Source of the DNA: Achromobacter xylosoxidans A8
Lineage (GTDB): Bacteria; Pseudomonadota; Gammaproteobacteria; Burkholderiales; Burkholderiaceae_B
Assembly: GCF_000165835.1 (NCBI RefSeq)
Contig: NC_014640.1
Location: 6,138,001 to 6,202,000 of the forward strand
Direction: 5' to 3'
DNA length: 64,000 nt
Shown here piece after piece: positions 43,734 to 53,677 of this stretch. A program made the position numbers and the translations under genes. The notes below the pieces were generated by a model. The model made no database searches and was not told the DNA's origin. It was given only the letters and a program-made list of their open reading frames with translations. The stretch's first letter is position 1. Every line of letters starts with the position of its first letter.

Positions 43734-45599
43734 ATGAGTAGAGCAGTTTCGAATCCGCGCCGCCGGTTTGTGCAGGGCCTGGCCACGGGCGGCGCGCTGG
43801 CCGGCATGGGCCTGTGGAGTCCGTCGTCGTGGGCGCAGGCCGCCCCGGCGCGGCAGAGCGTGTTGTCGGGCACCGAGTTCGACCTGGAGATCGGCGAGAG
43901 CCCCGCCAACTTCACCGGCGCGCCCCGCATCGCGACCACGGTCAACGGCATGCTGCCCGCGCCCACGCTGCGCTGGCGCGAGGGCGACCGCGTCACGCTG
44001 CGCGTCACCAACCGCCTGCGCGAGGACACCTCGATCCACTGGCACGGCATCATCCTGCCCACCGGCATGGACGGCGTCCCCGGCCTGAGCTTTCCCGGCA
44101 TCGCCCCCGGCGAGACCTTCACCTACCAGTTCGACGTGGGCCAGAGCGGCACGTACTGGTACCACAGCCATTCCGGCTTCCAGGAACAGACGGGGCTGTA
44201 TGGCGCCATTGTGATCGATCCCAAGCGCCCCGACCCGGTGCGGGCCGACCGCGACTATGTCGTCCTGCTGTCCGACTGGACCGACGAAGACCCCATGAGC
44301 GTGTTCCGCAAGCTCAAGGTGATGCCCGACTACTACAACTACATCCAGCCCACCGTCGGCAGCCTGATTGACGACGCGGAGAAGTCCGGCTGGAAGAACG
44401 CGCTGAACGAACGTCTCATGTGGCAGAAGATGCGCATGAACCAGACCGACCTGGCCGACGTCTCGGGCGCCACCTACACCTTCCTTACCAACGGCAAATC
44501 TCCTGCGGGCAATTGGACCGGCCTGTTCCGTCCGGGCGAGCGCATCCGCCTGCGCTTCATCAACGGGTCGGCCATGACCTACTTCGATGTGCGCATCCCC
44601 GGCCTGAAGATGACGGTGGTGGCCGCCGACGGCCTGGCCGTGCGGCCCGTGGAGGTGGAAGAGTTCCGCATCGCCGTGGCCGAGACCTACGACGTCATCG
44701 TCGAACCGCAGGACGAGCGCGCCTACACCATCTTTTCGCAGGCCATGGACCGTTCCGGCTATGCCCGCGGCACGCTGGCGCCGCGCGAAGGCATGCAGGC
44801 CGAGGTGCCGGCGCTGGACCCGGTGCAAGTGCTGACCATGATGGACATGGGTATGGCGCACGACATGCCCGGCATGGACATGGGCGGGGGGCAGGCAGGG
44901 GGCATGGACCACGGCGCTCAAGGCGCGATGAACCATGGCGCGCAGGGCGGCATGAGTCAAGGCGCCATGGGTGGGATGAACCACGCCGGTATGGCTGGAA
45001 TGGCGGGCATGAATCACGGCGGCATGGACCATGGCGCCATGTCCGGCAGCCCAGGCGCCAGCGAAGGCGGCATGGTCGAGGTCAAGCATCCCTACCCCGC
45101 CGAGCGCAGTCCCGCCAACTCCATGCTGCCCGACATCGTATCGACCCGCCTGGATGATCCCGGCGTGGGCCTGCGCAACAACGGCCGCCGCGTGCTGACC
45201 TATGCCGACCTGCACTCGATGGTCGAACCCGCGGACAACCGGCAGCCGACCCGAGAAATCGAGCTGCACCTGACCGGCAACATGGACCGCTACATGTGGT
45301 CGTTCAACGGACTGAAGTTCACCGAGGCCAAGCCCATCGTGCTCAAGTACGGCGAGCGCGTGCGCTTCGTGCTGGTCAACGACACCATGATGACGCACCC
45401 CATCCACCTGCACGGCTTGTGGAGCGACCTCGAGTCCGCCGACGGCAATTTCCAGGTGCGCAAGCACACGATCAGCCTGAACCCGGCGCAGCGCCTCAGC
45501 TACCGCGTCAGCGCGGACGCGCGCGGCAACTGGGCCTATCACTGCCACTTGCTGTTCCACATGGAGGCCGGCATGTTCCGCGCGGTCGTCGTGGAATAG
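43734..45599 (+). CDS. copA: Multicopper oxidase CopA, copper resistance
   Basis: A periplasmic Cu(I) oxidase of 621 residues. It has a twin-arginine signal (RRRFVQGLATGG at 9-20). Copper sites: SIHWHG, YWYHSHSG, HPIHLHG and HCHLLFHMEAGM. Between domains lies a Met/Gly/His-rich region (about 370-445) with repeated MDHG, MNHG and GGM units that binds Cu(I) or Cu(II). Gene order cupredoxin-copA-copB is typical. The name follows the plasmid-type copABCD convention and not the P-type ATPase below. Confidence 0.95.
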   Translation: MSRAVSNPRRRFVQGLATGGALAGMGLWSPSSWAQAAPARQSVLSGTEFDLEIGESPANFTGAPRIATTVNGMLPAPTLRWREGDRVTLRVTNRLREDTSIHWHGIILPTGMDGVPGLSFPGIAPGETFTYQFDVGQSGTYWYHSHSGFQEQTGLYGAIVIDPKRPDPVRADRDYVVLLSDWTDEDPMSVFRKLKVMPDYYNYIQPTVGSLIDDAEKSGWKNALNERLMWQKMRMNQTDLADVSGATYTFLTNGKSPAGNWTGLFRPGERIRLRFINGSAMTYFDVRIPGLKMTVVAADGLAVRPVEVEEFRIAVAETYDVIVEPQDERAYTIFSQAMDRSGYARGTLAPREGMQAEVPALDPVQVLTMMDMGMAHDMPGMDMGGGQAGGMDHGAQGAMNHGAQGGMSQGAMGGMNHAGMAGMAGMNHGGMDHGAMSGSPGASEGGMVEVKHPYPAERSPANSMLPDIVSTRLDDPGVGLRNNGRRVLTYADLHSMVEPADNRQPTREIELHLTGNMDRYMWSFNGLKFTEAKPIVLKYGERVRFVLVNDTMMTHPIHLHGLWSDLESADGNFQVRKHTISLNPAQRLSYRVSADARGNWAYHCHLLFHMEAGMFRAVVVE

Positions 45600-45607
45600 G
45601 GGGAATA

Positions 45608-46555
45608 ATGAGAACAACCACATCCAGAAAGCACTGGCCCGGGCTCGTCGCGGGCGCCGCCCTCCTTTCCGCCGCCTCCGGGCTGGCCCAGGCGCAAACG
45701 CCGGCCGGCACGATGAACGGCATGGACCACGGTTCGATGCCGGGGATGGATCACGGTGCCATGAAAGGCATGGATCACAGCACCATGCAGGACATGGACC
45801 ATAGCTCGATGCCCGGCATGGACGAGTCCTCGCGCCAAGGCCCGCCGGTGGGTTCCCTGCCCTCCAGCGACGGCAGCACGGAGCAGCGCTACGCCGCCTA
45901 CCGCATCCATCCGCACATGATGGACAACGTCGTCACCAGCCATCTGCTGTTCGACAAGCTCGGCGTCGCCTATGACCGCAACGAACAGACCAGCCTGCAA
46001 TGGGACGGCCAGTTCTGGATCGGCCGCGACCTGAACAAGCTGTGGATCAAGAGCGAAGGCGATCGCCTCAACGGCAACACGGACGCCAAGATCGAAGCCT
46101 TCTGGAGCCACACGATTTCGCCGTTCTGGGACCTGCAGCTGGGCGCTCGGCGAGACTTTGGCACCGGTCCAAAGCGCAACTGGGCTGCATTCGGCGTGCA
46201 GGGCGTCGCGCCCTACGGCATCGAAACCGAGATCACCGGCTATGTCGGCGGTTCGGGCAGGACCGCGCTGGCGCTGAAGGCGGAATACGACCTGCTGCTC
46301 ACGCAGCGCCTGATCCTTACGCCCGAGATCGAAGCCAGCCTGAATGGCAAGAATGACGAGGCGCGCGGCGTGGGCTCCGGCCTGTCCGACGCATCGTTCT
46401 CCTTGCGGCTGCGCTACGAAGTCACGCGCGAATTTGCGCCATATGTCGGCGTGTCGTTCGGACGCAAGTTCGGCAAGACCGCGAGCTACGCCAGCGAAGC
46501 GGGTGAAAGCCGCTCCGAGCGCGCCATCCTGGCGGGCGTGCGCATCTGGTTCTGA
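45608..46555 (+). CDS. copB: Outer-membrane copper resistance protein CopB
   Basis: 315 residues with a signal peptide at residues 1-30, a Met/His-rich region (repeats of MDHGSM, MDHGAM, MDHSTM, at about 38-72) and a C-terminal beta-barrel (alternating aromatic strands, ending VRIWF), as in CopB/PcoB. It presumably binds or exports copper at the outer membrane. ATG at 45608 follows AGGGGG and lies 8 bases after copA; the frame is open from further upstream inside copA. Confidence 0.93.
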   Translation: MRTTTSRKHWPGLVAGAALLSAASGLAQAQTPAGTMNGMDHGSMPGMDHGAMKGMDHSTMQDMDHSSMPGMDESSRQGPPVGSLPSSDGSTEQRYAAYRIHPHMMDNVVTSHLLFDKLGVAYDRNEQTSLQWDGQFWIGRDLNKLWIKSEGDRLNGNTDAKIEAFWSHTISPFWDLQLGARRDFGTGPKRNWAAFGVQGVAPYGIETEITGYVGGSGRTALALKAEYDLLLTQRLILTPEIEASLNGKNDEARGVGSGLSDASFSLRLRYEVTREFAPYVGVSFGRKFGKTASYASEAGESRSERAILAGVRIWF

Positions 46556-46559
46556 GCCT

Positions 46560-46588
46560 GGCCGGCGCCCCCTTTTCGGGTGCCGGCC
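46560..46588 (+). terminator. Hairpin after copB
   Basis: An 11-pair stem with one G-T pair (GGCCGGCGCCC / GGGTGCCGGCC, 7-base loop with TTTT) begins 5 bases after the copB stop. No T-run follows. It probably marks the end of the copRS-copI-copAB transcript. Confidence 0.5.
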
Positions 46589-46674
46589 TAAGCGCGTCCC
46601 CATTTTAGAAACCACCGGCTGCAACAACTGCGGCCGCTATTTTTTCCCTTGGACGACCCGCGGCAATCAAACGC

Positions 46675-46705
46675 TTGACCTTGACATCATTGGAATCTTT
46701 ATAGT
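46675..46705 (+). promoter_or_regulatory. CueR/MerR-type promoter of the copper ATPase
   Basis: TTGACC (46675-46680) and TATAGT (46700-46705) are 19 bases apart, the lengthened spacer that MerR-family activators need. The spacer holds an imperfect dyad, CTTGACATCATTGGAATCTT. Typical of CueR/HmrR control of Cu(I) ATPase genes. An alternative -35 at 46681 would leave only 13 bases. Confidence 0.7.
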
Positions 46706-46746
46706 GCAGCCATCAGCATGAAATTCCAAGTTTTCAAGGAGCGGAT

Positions 46747-49227
46747 ATGAGTGCCATCCCAGCAAACAGCGTCGCGGTCAGCCTGCCCATCGAAGGCATG
46801 ACCTGCGCCTCCTGCGTGGGTCGGGTCGAAAAGGCCTTGAAGGCCGTGCCGGGCGTCAACCAGGCCAGCGTCAACCTGGCGACCGAACGCGCCGACATCA
46901 CGTTTGCAGGCGCGCCGGACGTCGCCGCCGCCGTACAGGCGGTGCAGAAAGCGGGTTACGCCGTCGCCGAAACCACGATCGAACTATCGGTCACCGGCAT
47001 GACCTGCGCCTCCTGCGTGGGCCGCGTCGAGAAAGCCCTGAAGGCCGTACCCGGCGTCAGCAACGCCAGCGTCAACCTCGCCACCGAGCGCGCCAGCATC
47101 ACAGCCGCCGGCGGCGTGCCCGCCAGCGCCCTGATCCAGGCCGTGGCCAAGGCTGGCTATGAAGCAAAGACCCTCTCGGCCGAAGCCAGCGACACCGACG
47201 CCGTGGCCGAACGCCAGGCCGCCGAACTGAAGTCGCTCAAGCGCGCCCTGACCATCGCCACGATCTTCGCGTTGCCGGTGTTCATCCTGGAAATGGGCGC
47301 CCACATCGTGCCGGCGTTCCACCACGTCATCGCCGAAACCATCGGCACGCAGAACAGCTGGTACCTGCAATTCGTGCTGGCCAGCATCGTGCTGTTCGGC
47401 CCCGGACTGCGCTTCTTCAAGAAGGGCATCCCCGCGCTGCTGCGCGGCGCCCCCGACATGAACTCGCTGGTGGCGGTGGGTACTTCCGCCGCCTACGCCT
47501 ATTCGGTGGTCGCCACCTTCGCGGCCCAACTGCTGCCCGCCGGCACGGTCAACGTCTACTACGAGGCCGCCGCGGTCATCGTGGCGCTGATCCTGCTGGG
47601 CCGATACATGGAGGCCCGCGCCAAGGGCAACACGTCCGAAGCCATCAAGCGCCTGCTCGGCCTGCAAGCCAAGACCGCGCGCGTCGTTCGCAACGGCGCA
47701 ACGCTGGAACTCGCCATCGAGGAAGTGGTGGCGGGCGACCTGATCGAAGTCCGCCCGGGCGAGCGCATCCCGGTGGACGGCGAAGTCGTGGAAGGCAACA
47801 GCTACATCGACGAGTCCATGATCAGCGGCGAACCCGTCCCGGTCGAGAAGCAGCCCGGCTCCGAAGTGGTCGGCGGCACCGTCAACCAGAACGGCGCGCT
47901 GACGTTCCGCGCCACCAAGGTCGGCGGCGACACGTTGCTGGCGCAGATCATCCGCATGGTCGAACAGGCGCAAGGATCCAAGCTGCCGATCCAGGCCATG
48001 GTGGACCGCATCACGATGTGGTTCGTGCCTGCCGTGATGGCGGCCGCGGTCGTGACCTTCATCATCTGGCTGACGTTCGGACCCGAGCCCGCCCTGACCT
48101 TCGCCCTGGTCAATGCCGTGGCCGTGCTGATCATCGCCTGCCCCTGCGCCATGGGCCTGGCCACGCCGACCTCGATCATGGTGGGCACGGGCCGCGCCGC
48201 GCAGATGGGCGTGCTGTTCCGCAAGGGCGAAGCGCTGCAGTCGCTGAAGGATGCCCAGGTCGTGGCCGTGGACAAGACCGGCACGCTGACCAAGGGCCGT
48301 CCCGAACTGACCGACCTGATCGTCGCGCCGGGCTTCGAACGCGCTGCCGTGTTGGGCAAGGTCGCCACCGTCGAAGCCAAGTCGGAACACCCGATCGCAC
48401 AGGCCATCGTGGACGCGGCGCGCGGCGAGAACATCGCGCTGGGCACGATCTCGCAGTTCGAATCGATTACCGGCTTCGGCGTGAGCGCCCGCGTGGACGG
48501 CGACCTGGTGGAAATCGGCGCCGACCGTTACATGCGCGAACTGGGCCTGAGCGTCGAGTCCTTCGGCGCGGACGCCACGCGTCTGGGCGACGAGGGCAAG
48601 AGCCCGCTGTACGCCGCCATCAACGGCAAGCTGGCCGCCATGATCGCCGTGGCCGACCCCATCAAGGAAACCACGGCCGCCGCCATCCGCGCCCTGCATG
48701 ACCTGGGCCTGAAGGTCGCCATGATCACCGGCGACAACCGCCGCACCGGCGAGGCCATCGCCCGCCAGCTCGGCATCGACGAAGTGGTCGCCGAAGTGCT
48801 GCCCGACGGCAAGGTCGCGGCGGTGCAGCGCCTGAAGCAGCAATATGGTCCCATCGCCTACGTCGGCGACGGCATCAATGACGCGCCGGCCCTGGCCGAA
48901 GCGGACGTGGGCCTGGCCATCGGCACCGGCACGGACATCGCCATCGAGGCTGCGGACGTGGTGCTGATGTCGGGCGACCTGGGCGGCGTGCCCAACGCCA
49001 TCGCCCTGTCCAAGGCCACCATCCGCAACATCAAGCAGAACCTGTTCTGGGCCTTCGCCTACAACGTGGCCTTGATTCCGGTGGCGGCCGGCCTGCTGTA
49101 TCCGGTCAACGGCAGCCTGCTGTCGCCGGTATTCGCGGCGGGCGCGATGGCCCTGTCCAGCGTGTTCGTCCTGAGCAACGCGCTGCGGCTACGCCGCTTC
49201 GCTGCGCCCTTCCCGGCCCGCAGCTAA
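46747..49227 (+). CDS. Cu(I)-translocating P1B-type ATPase
   Basis: An 826-residue inner-membrane Cu(I) exporter. Two heavy-metal-associated domains come first (CASC at Cys20/Cys23 and Cys87/Cys90), then eight membrane helices with the CPC site (Cys465-Pro-Cys467), phosphorylated Asp509 in DKTGTLTKG, the HP motif EHPIAQ, and [10 protein letters not shown]. It would be named copA or ctpA elsewhere; the symbol is left out to avoid clashing with the multicopper oxidase. AAGGAGCGG site before ATG 46747. The promoter is CueR-like, so control probably differs from the CopRS operon. Confidence 0.96.
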   Translation: MSAIPANSVAVSLPIEGMTCASCVGRVEKALKAVPGVNQASVNLATERADITFAGAPDVAAAVQAVQKAGYAVAETTIELSVTGMTCASCVGRVEKALKAVPGVSNASVNLATERASITAAGGVPASALIQAVAKAGYEAKTLSAEASDTDAVAERQAAELKSLKRALTIATIFALPVFILEMGAHIVPAFHHVIAETIGTQNSWYLQFVLASIVLFGPGLRFFKKGIPALLRGAPDMNSLVAVGTSAAYAYSVVATFAAQLLPAGTVNVYYEAAAVIVALILLGRYMEARAKGNTSEAIKRLLGLQAKTARVVRNGATLELAIEEVVAGDLIEVRPGERIPVDGEVVEGNSYIDESMISGEPVPVEKQPGSEVVGGTVNQNGALTFRATKVGGDTLLAQIIRMVEQAQGSKLPIQAMVDRITMWFVPAVMAAAVVTFIIWLTFGPEPALTFALVNAVAVLIIACPCAMGLATPTSIMVGTGRAAQMGVLFRKGEALQSLKDAQVVAVDKTGTLTKGRPELTDLIVAPGFERAAVLGKVATVEAKSEHPIAQAIVDAARGENIALGTISQFESITGFGVSARVDGDLVEIGADRYMRELGLSVESFGADATRLGDEGKSPLYAAINGKLAAMIAVADPIKETTAAAIRALHDLGLKVAMITGDNRRTGEAIARQLGIDEVVAEVLPDGKVAAVQRLKQQYGPIAYVGDGINDAPALAEADVGLAIGTGTDIAIEAADVVLMSGDLGGVPNAIALSKATIRNIKQNLFWAFAYNVALIPVAAGLLYPVNGSLLSPVFAAGAMALSSVFVLSNALRLRRFAAPFPARS

Positions 49228-49305
49228 GGCCCGCGCCACGTTCCCGCCCCAGGCCGCAAGCGCGGACTGCCAGCGGCCTGGCGACAGGCCGCCATGACCC
49301 GGCCC

Positions 49306-50841
49306 CTACTGGCCCTTCTCTTTCGGCGCGCTGGCAACCAGCGCGCCGAATTTCTTATCCAGGTCCGCCAGCGCATCGTTGATGTGGGCGCGGCGTTCCT
49401 TGATCCAGGCATCCTGTTCTGCCAACTGCGCGCGCGCCTCTTTCAGCATGCGCTCCATTTCCGCTGGCTGCGGACCACCCGAAGTCGCACGGTTCTTGAC
49501 GATGGCGACCGGGTCCAGCGTCGAGCGGAACTCCGCCTCGCTCATCGGCAGTTCGTTGCCGTACTTCGAGTCCTTCATGGCATCGGCATAGATGCGGCGC
49601 GCCTGCTCATACGGAAAATCCAGCGGCTTGATATTGTTGGTCTTGGCGTAGCTCACGACCTCGGACGCGAAATGGTGACCGTCGCGGAACGGCAGCTTGT
49701 ACTTGCGCATCAGCACGTCGGCCAGTTCCTGCGACGCCGTCCAGTCGCTGTTCAGCTCTTCCAGCGCCCGGTCGGGGCTGATGACCATGGCTTTCAGCAC
49801 CCGGTCCCAACGCTTGAGCGCCGAGATGCCGGCGTCGACCATGGCGGAGTTCTGCTTCACGTCCTTGGGATCGCTCATGCCCGGCGTGATGTTGTGCGTC
49901 TGCACTACCGGCCCCATGGCCAGCGTCACGGCGGTCGACGCGTCGCTGCGGGTGTCGTTGAGCAGGCCGGGGTTGCGCTTCTGCGGCATGGCGCTGGACA
50001 CGTAGGTGTTGCCGCCGCCCTCTTCCAGCAGGATCCAGGGACGCGGCTGGGCGTACTGGGTCATCACGTCCTCGACGAAGTTGCCGGTGCGCAGCGCGAT
50101 GCTGGTGACGATGGCTGCGACTTCGACGGGCTGGTCCATGGATGAAATCTGCGAGGCGTCATAGGCATTGTCCACCAGCGCGGCAAAGCCCAGATACTGC
50201 GCCATGCGCTTGCGGTCCAGCGGCCAGCTGGTGCCGTTGAGCACCGTGGTGCCCATCGGCGAGCGGTCGATGCGCACATAGGCTTCGCGGATGCGCTGCG
50301 CGTCGCGCGCCATGCCGGCGGCCTGCCCCAGCAGATAGTGTCCGTAGCTGTTGGGCTGGGCCGCCACGCCGTTGGTGTAGTTCGGCACGATGGTCGCGGC
50401 ATGCTTGCCCGCCAGTTCCACCAGGGTGGTGGACGTGGCGTTCAGCTGGGCCGCCAGATCCAGCAGCTTGTCGCGCAGGATGGCGCTGCGGTAGGTCGCG
50501 TGCATGTCCTGGCTGGAACGCCCCGCGTGCAGCAGCGTCACGTCCTCGCCCGCCGCCTTGATCAACAACGGTTCGAAGGTGATGACGCTGGACGGGCGCT
50601 TGGCGCCAGGCTGGTTGCCGTCGCTGATCACCTTGGCCACGCCGGCGGCCAGGCGCGGCGCCATGGACTTATCCAGCAACCCCTCGTCGGTGTTGATGAC
50701 GGCGGTGGCCTTGTTGATTTCGCCCAGCCAGAAGAACGGATCGCGCGGCACGGAGGCCGCGGGCTGGGCTTGCTGGGCCGACGCCTGGGCGCCGAACGTG
50801 AAGGCAAGCGCGGCGCCCAGGGCGGGAAGTAGTTGTCTCAT
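49306..50841 (-). CDS. Secreted argininosuccinate lyase-like protein
   Basis: A 511-residue protein of the fumarase/aspartase/ArgH superfamily with an unexpected signal peptide (residues 1-22, ending ASAQQ). Two regions match ArgH: HAGRSSQDMHATYR and SSAMPQKRNP (catalytic Ser loop). The third, which in ArgH reads GYTHLQ.AQP, reads NYTNGVAAQP here, so the catalytic His is Asn. A helical C-terminal tail of about 50 residues is added. Classical argininosuccinate cleavage is doubtful; a periplasmic lyase for another substrate, or a binding protein, is inference. Confidence 0.82.
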   Translation of the reverse strand: MRQLLPALGAALAFTFGAQASAQQAQPAASVPRDPFFWLGEINKATAVINTDEGLLDKSMAPRLAAGVAKVISDGNQPGAKRPSSVITFEPLLIKAAGEDVTLLHAGRSSQDMHATYRSAILRDKLLDLAAQLNATSTTLVELAGKHAATIVPNYTNGVAAQPNSYGHYLLGQAAGMARDAQRIREAYVRIDRSPMGTTVLNGTSWPLDRKRMAQYLGFAALVDNAYDASQISSMDQPVEVAAIVTSIALRTGNFVEDVMTQYAQPRPWILLEEGGGNTYVSSAMPQKRNPGLLNDTRSDASTAVTLAMGPVVQTHNITPGMSDPKDVKQNSAMVDAGISALKRWDRVLKAMVISPDRALEELNSDWTASQELADVLMRKYKLPFRDGHHFASEVVSYAKTNNIKPLDFPYEQARRIYADAMKDSKYGNELPMSEAEFRSTLDPVAIVKNRATSGGPQPAEMERMLKEARAQLAEQDAWIKERRAHINDALADLDKKFGALVASAPKEKGQ

Positions 50842-50944
50842 GGCTGTCTCGTTTGGATGGCGAGCGGCCAGTGTATCGGCGGGCCAGGCGGCGGGAAATG
50901 GCGGATTTCACCGAGCCTGCGGCCGGCCCGCGCGGGCCGGGTCT

Positions 50945-51958
50945 TCAGGACTTGGTCAGCCTGACCAGCATCTTTCCAGTGTTGGCGCCCTTGAACAGGC
51001 CGATGAATGCCTCCGGCGCGCGCTCCAGCCCGTCCACCACTGTTTCACGCAACTGCACCTGTCCCGCCTTGATCCACGCGCTCATGCGGGGAATGAACTC
51101 CGGCAGCACGTCGATGTGGTCGGAGGCGATCAGGCCCTGGAGCTTGATGCGCTTTTCGATGGCCGAGAACAGATTGCGCACGCCGATGGCCGGCTTGCCC
51201 TCGTTGTAGCCCGAGATCATGCCACACAGCACGAAACGCGCATGGTCGTTGGCCAAGGCCAACGCGCTGTCCAGATGGTCGCCGCCGACATTGTCGAAGT
51301 AGATGTCGATGCCCTGCGGCGCGGCCTGGGCCAGCGCCGCGGTCAGATCGGGCGCGTTGCGGTAATCGATGACCGCATCGGCCCCCGCCACGTCGCGCAG
51401 CCAGCGCGCTTTGTCCTCCGAACCGGCGGATGCCACGACGCGCAACCCCATCTGCTTCGCCATCTGGACCACCACGCTGCCGACCGCGCCGCTGGCTGCG
51501 GACACGAAGATGGTTTCACCCGCTTGCGCGTTGGCGATCCGAGTCAACCCCACGTATGCCGTCAGGCCAGGAAAGCCCAGGGCGCCCAGGTAGGTCTGCA
51601 AGGCGATGCCGTCGTCGGCAACGGCGGTGGCATGCGCGGCGTCGATCAACGCATGCTCGCGCCAGCCGGCGAAGTGCACCACTCGATCGCCCGCGGCAAA
51701 ACGCGGATCGGCGCTCTGCTCGACCACGCCGACCGCCGCGCCTTCGAGCACCTGGTCCAGCGCGAAGGGCGCGATGTAGCTCTTGCGCTCATCCATGCGG
51801 CCGCGCATGTACGGGTCAACCGACATCCACAGATTACGCACCAGGATCTGCCCTGGCCGGGGCGCGGGCAGCGTGGTTTCGACCAGCGTGAAGTCGTCTG
51901 GCGTGGGCAGCCCCGTGGGGCGGTTTTTCAGGTGGATTTCCCGGGTGGTGATGGACAT
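50945..51958 (-). CDS. Zinc-independent NADP-dependent oxidoreductase, CurA type
   Basis: A 337-residue medium-chain reductase. The N-terminus has KNRPTGLPTPDDF and the VDPYMRGRM segment of the CurA/leukotriene B4 dehydrogenase group; the cofactor motif is SAASGAVGSVV. No structural zinc cysteines are present. It reduces carbon-carbon double bonds of enones. The ATG at 51958 has a GAGG site, so it is preferred over an ATG 4 codons earlier (51970). Tandem with the quinone reductase gene upstream (36-base gap). Confidence 0.9.
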   Translation of the reverse strand: MSITTREIHLKNRPTGLPTPDDFTLVETTLPAPRPGQILVRNLWMSVDPYMRGRMDERKSYIAPFALDQVLEGAAVGVVEQSADPRFAAGDRVVHFAGWREHALIDAAHATAVADDGIALQTYLGALGFPGLTAYVGLTRIANAQAGETIFVSAASGAVGSVVVQMAKQMGLRVVASAGSEDKARWLRDVAGADAVIDYRNAPDLTAALAQAAPQGIDIYFDNVGGDHLDSALALANDHARFVLCGMISGYNEGKPAIGVRNLFSAIEKRIKLQGLIASDHIDVLPEFIPRMSAWIKAGQVQLRETVVDGLERAPEAFIGLFKGANTGKMLVRLTKS

Positions 51959-51994
51959 GGCGAACCTCATTGAAAAGAGTAGGGAAGGAAGTGT

Positions 51995-52609
51995 TCAGCG
52001 CGCGGGAGGAGTCCCGGCGCCTGTCGCGGCAAGCGAAAGGCCGAACCCGTATGCATCGGACAGGTTGCGATGCCGCGCGTCCTCGTCGCCGCTCTCGACG
52101 TCGAGGAACAGGTGCGTGCGCAGGTCGCTCACGCCGCTGTAATAGAGAATTCCGTGTTCGATCTGGGTGGAAATGGCGGCGCGGTAGCCGTACTCGTCAT
52201 AGGCATGCGGGCCGGCGCCGCCGGTCGCGATCAGGCGCACGCGCTTGCCGGCCAGTCGACCCGGCTGTCCCCCGGCGGCGCCGAAAGCCCATCCCTTGGT
52301 GAAGACACGGTCGATCCAGCCCTTGGCCAACGCCGGCATGGCCCACCAGTAGATCGGGAACGCCAGCACGACCAGGTCTGCAGCCTCCACGCGCAATTGC
52401 TCGCGCCGCACGTCACCGGGCAAGGGTCCCTTGCCGCGGTAGAAATCCAGGTCGGCTTCGGTCATGCGTGGATCGAACGCCTCGGCGCGCAGATCGGCCC
52501 ATATGACCCGCGCGTGGCCGCCGGACTGCACGCCGTTCACATAGCGCTCGGCAAGCGCCGCGGAGAATGTATCGGCCGGCGCGCCGGCGGTGATGACCAG
52601 GATGTTCAT
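51995..52609 (-). CDS. NAD(P)H quinone oxidoreductase, flavodoxin-like fold
   Basis: 204 residues of the NQO/MdaB/KefF group. FMN/FAD-binding N-terminus MNILVITAGAPADTFSAAL, then FPIYWWAMPALAKGWIDRVF, and the ATGGAGPHAYDEYG loop. It is a soluble two-electron quinone reductase that prevents semiquinone formation. It is divergent from a LysR gene over an AT-rich operator region and is probably an operon with the CurA-type reductase: both handle electrophilic substrates. Confidence 0.9.
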   Translation of the reverse strand: MNILVITAGAPADTFSAALAERYVNGVQSGGHARVIWADLRAEAFDPRMTEADLDFYRGKGPLPGDVRREQLRVEAADLVVLAFPIYWWAMPALAKGWIDRVFTKGWAFGAAGGQPGRLAGKRVRLIATGGAGPHAYDEYGYRAAISTQIEHGILYYSGVSDLRTHLFLDVESGDEDARHRNLSDAYGFGLSLAATGAGTPPAR

Positions 52610-52650
52610 CTGGGTTCCTTCTGTCTTGATGACGATGAACCCATTGAATC

Positions 52651-52709
52651 ATCTATAAAACAGATAAAATAGTTCAATATTTCGCAGGTATTTATCTAAT
52701 TGGTAGATA
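52651..52709. promoter_or_regulatory. LysR operators between quinone reductase and lysR
   Basis: Two dyads in an AT-rich gap: ATCT-N7-AGAT (52651-52665) and TATCTA-ATTGG-TAGATA (52693-52709). Both are T-N11-A type. The second ends 4 bases before the lysR ATG, typical of autoregulation. Confidence 0.6.
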
Positions 52710-52712
52710 TAT

Positions 52713-53606
52713 ATGCCACCTAGAATCTCGCTGGAGCAATGGCAGGCCCTGGTCGCCGTGGTGGACGCTGGCGGCTACGCCCAGGCCGCCAGCGCGCTCA
52801 GCAAATCGCAGTCGACCATCAGCTATGCCATCCGCCAGATCGAGGAAAGGCTGGGCGTGGCGGTGTTCGCCATGGACGGACGCAAGGCCTTGCTGACGGA
52901 CGACGGCAAGATCCTCTACCGGCGCGGCAAGTCGCTGGTGGGCGAAGCCCAGCGCCTGGAACGGGCGGCCGCCAATCTGGCAAAGGGGCGGGAGCAGATG
53001 CTGACCCTGGCCGTGGAAAGCCTGTTCCCGACGGACCTGCTGCTGCGCTGCCTGGACCAGATTGCCGGCGAGTTCCCCGAGACTCGCATCGAACTGCACG
53101 AATCGGTGGTCGGCGGCACGGATGAGCTGCTGCTCTCGGGCGAGGCCGACCTCGCCATCTGCGCCGACCACATCCCGGCCGGCCATGTCGGCGACGCGCT
53201 ACTGCGCTACTGCGCGGTCGCTGCAGCGGCGCCCTCGCATCCCCTCCACCTGATGAACCGGCCGCTGTCGCTCGAAGACCTCAAGGCACACCGCCATCTG
53301 GTGATCCGCGACAGCGGCCGGCAGCGCTTGCGGCCCAGCGTCTGGGACGTCACCGAGCAGCGCATCACCTTCAGCCACAAGAGCACGTCGATACGCGCCG
53401 CGTGCATGGGCATGGGCTTCGCCTGGTATCCGGAAGACTGGATCCGCGAGCAGTTGGCCTCGGGCGAATTGAAGCCGCTGCCGCTGCAGGACGGCGCGCA
53501 GCGCTGGGGCGCTCTGTACCTCGTCTACCCCGATCCCGACGCGGCAGGGCCTGGCGCGCGCCGCCTGGGCCAGATACTGCGCGAGGAGAGCCAGAAATCC
53601 GCGTGA
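52713..53606 (+). CDS. LysR-family regulator, divergent from quinone reductase
   Basis: 297 residues: LysR helix-turn-helix within residues 1-65 (AVVDAGGYAQAASALSKS, then QSTISYAIRQIEE) and the C-terminal effector domain. It probably activates the quinone reductase/CurA operon in response to an electrophile or quinone (inference from position), and binds the two dyads in the shared promoter. It is followed 71 bases later by another lysR gene on the same strand. Confidence 0.9.
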   Translation: MPPRISLEQWQALVAVVDAGGYAQAASALSKSQSTISYAIRQIEERLGVAVFAMDGRKALLTDDGKILYRRGKSLVGEAQRLERAAANLAKGREQMLTLAVESLFPTDLLLRCLDQIAGEFPETRIELHESVVGGTDELLLSGEADLAICADHIPAGHVGDALLRYCAVAAAAPSHPLHLMNRPLSLEDLKAHRHLVIRDSGRQRLRPSVWDVTEQRITFSHKSTSIRAACMGMGFAWYPEDWIREQLASGELKPLPLQDGAQRWGALYLVYPDPDAAGPGARRLGQILREESQKSA

Positions 53607-53677
53607 AACCGCGCCGCCGACAGCTTGGCCGCGTCCTTTAGCCTTAACATACGGCCCAAAAACCACTACATGCGCCC

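Noticed and set aside
44830..45060. Met/His/Gly-rich repeats as a separate tandem-repeat element
   Set aside because: They are the in-frame copper-binding region of the multicopper oxidase.
46681..46705. TTGACA as the -35 of the copper ATPase promoter
   Set aside because: Only 13 bases separate it from TATAGT; the overlapping TTGACC gives the 19-base MerR-type spacing instead.
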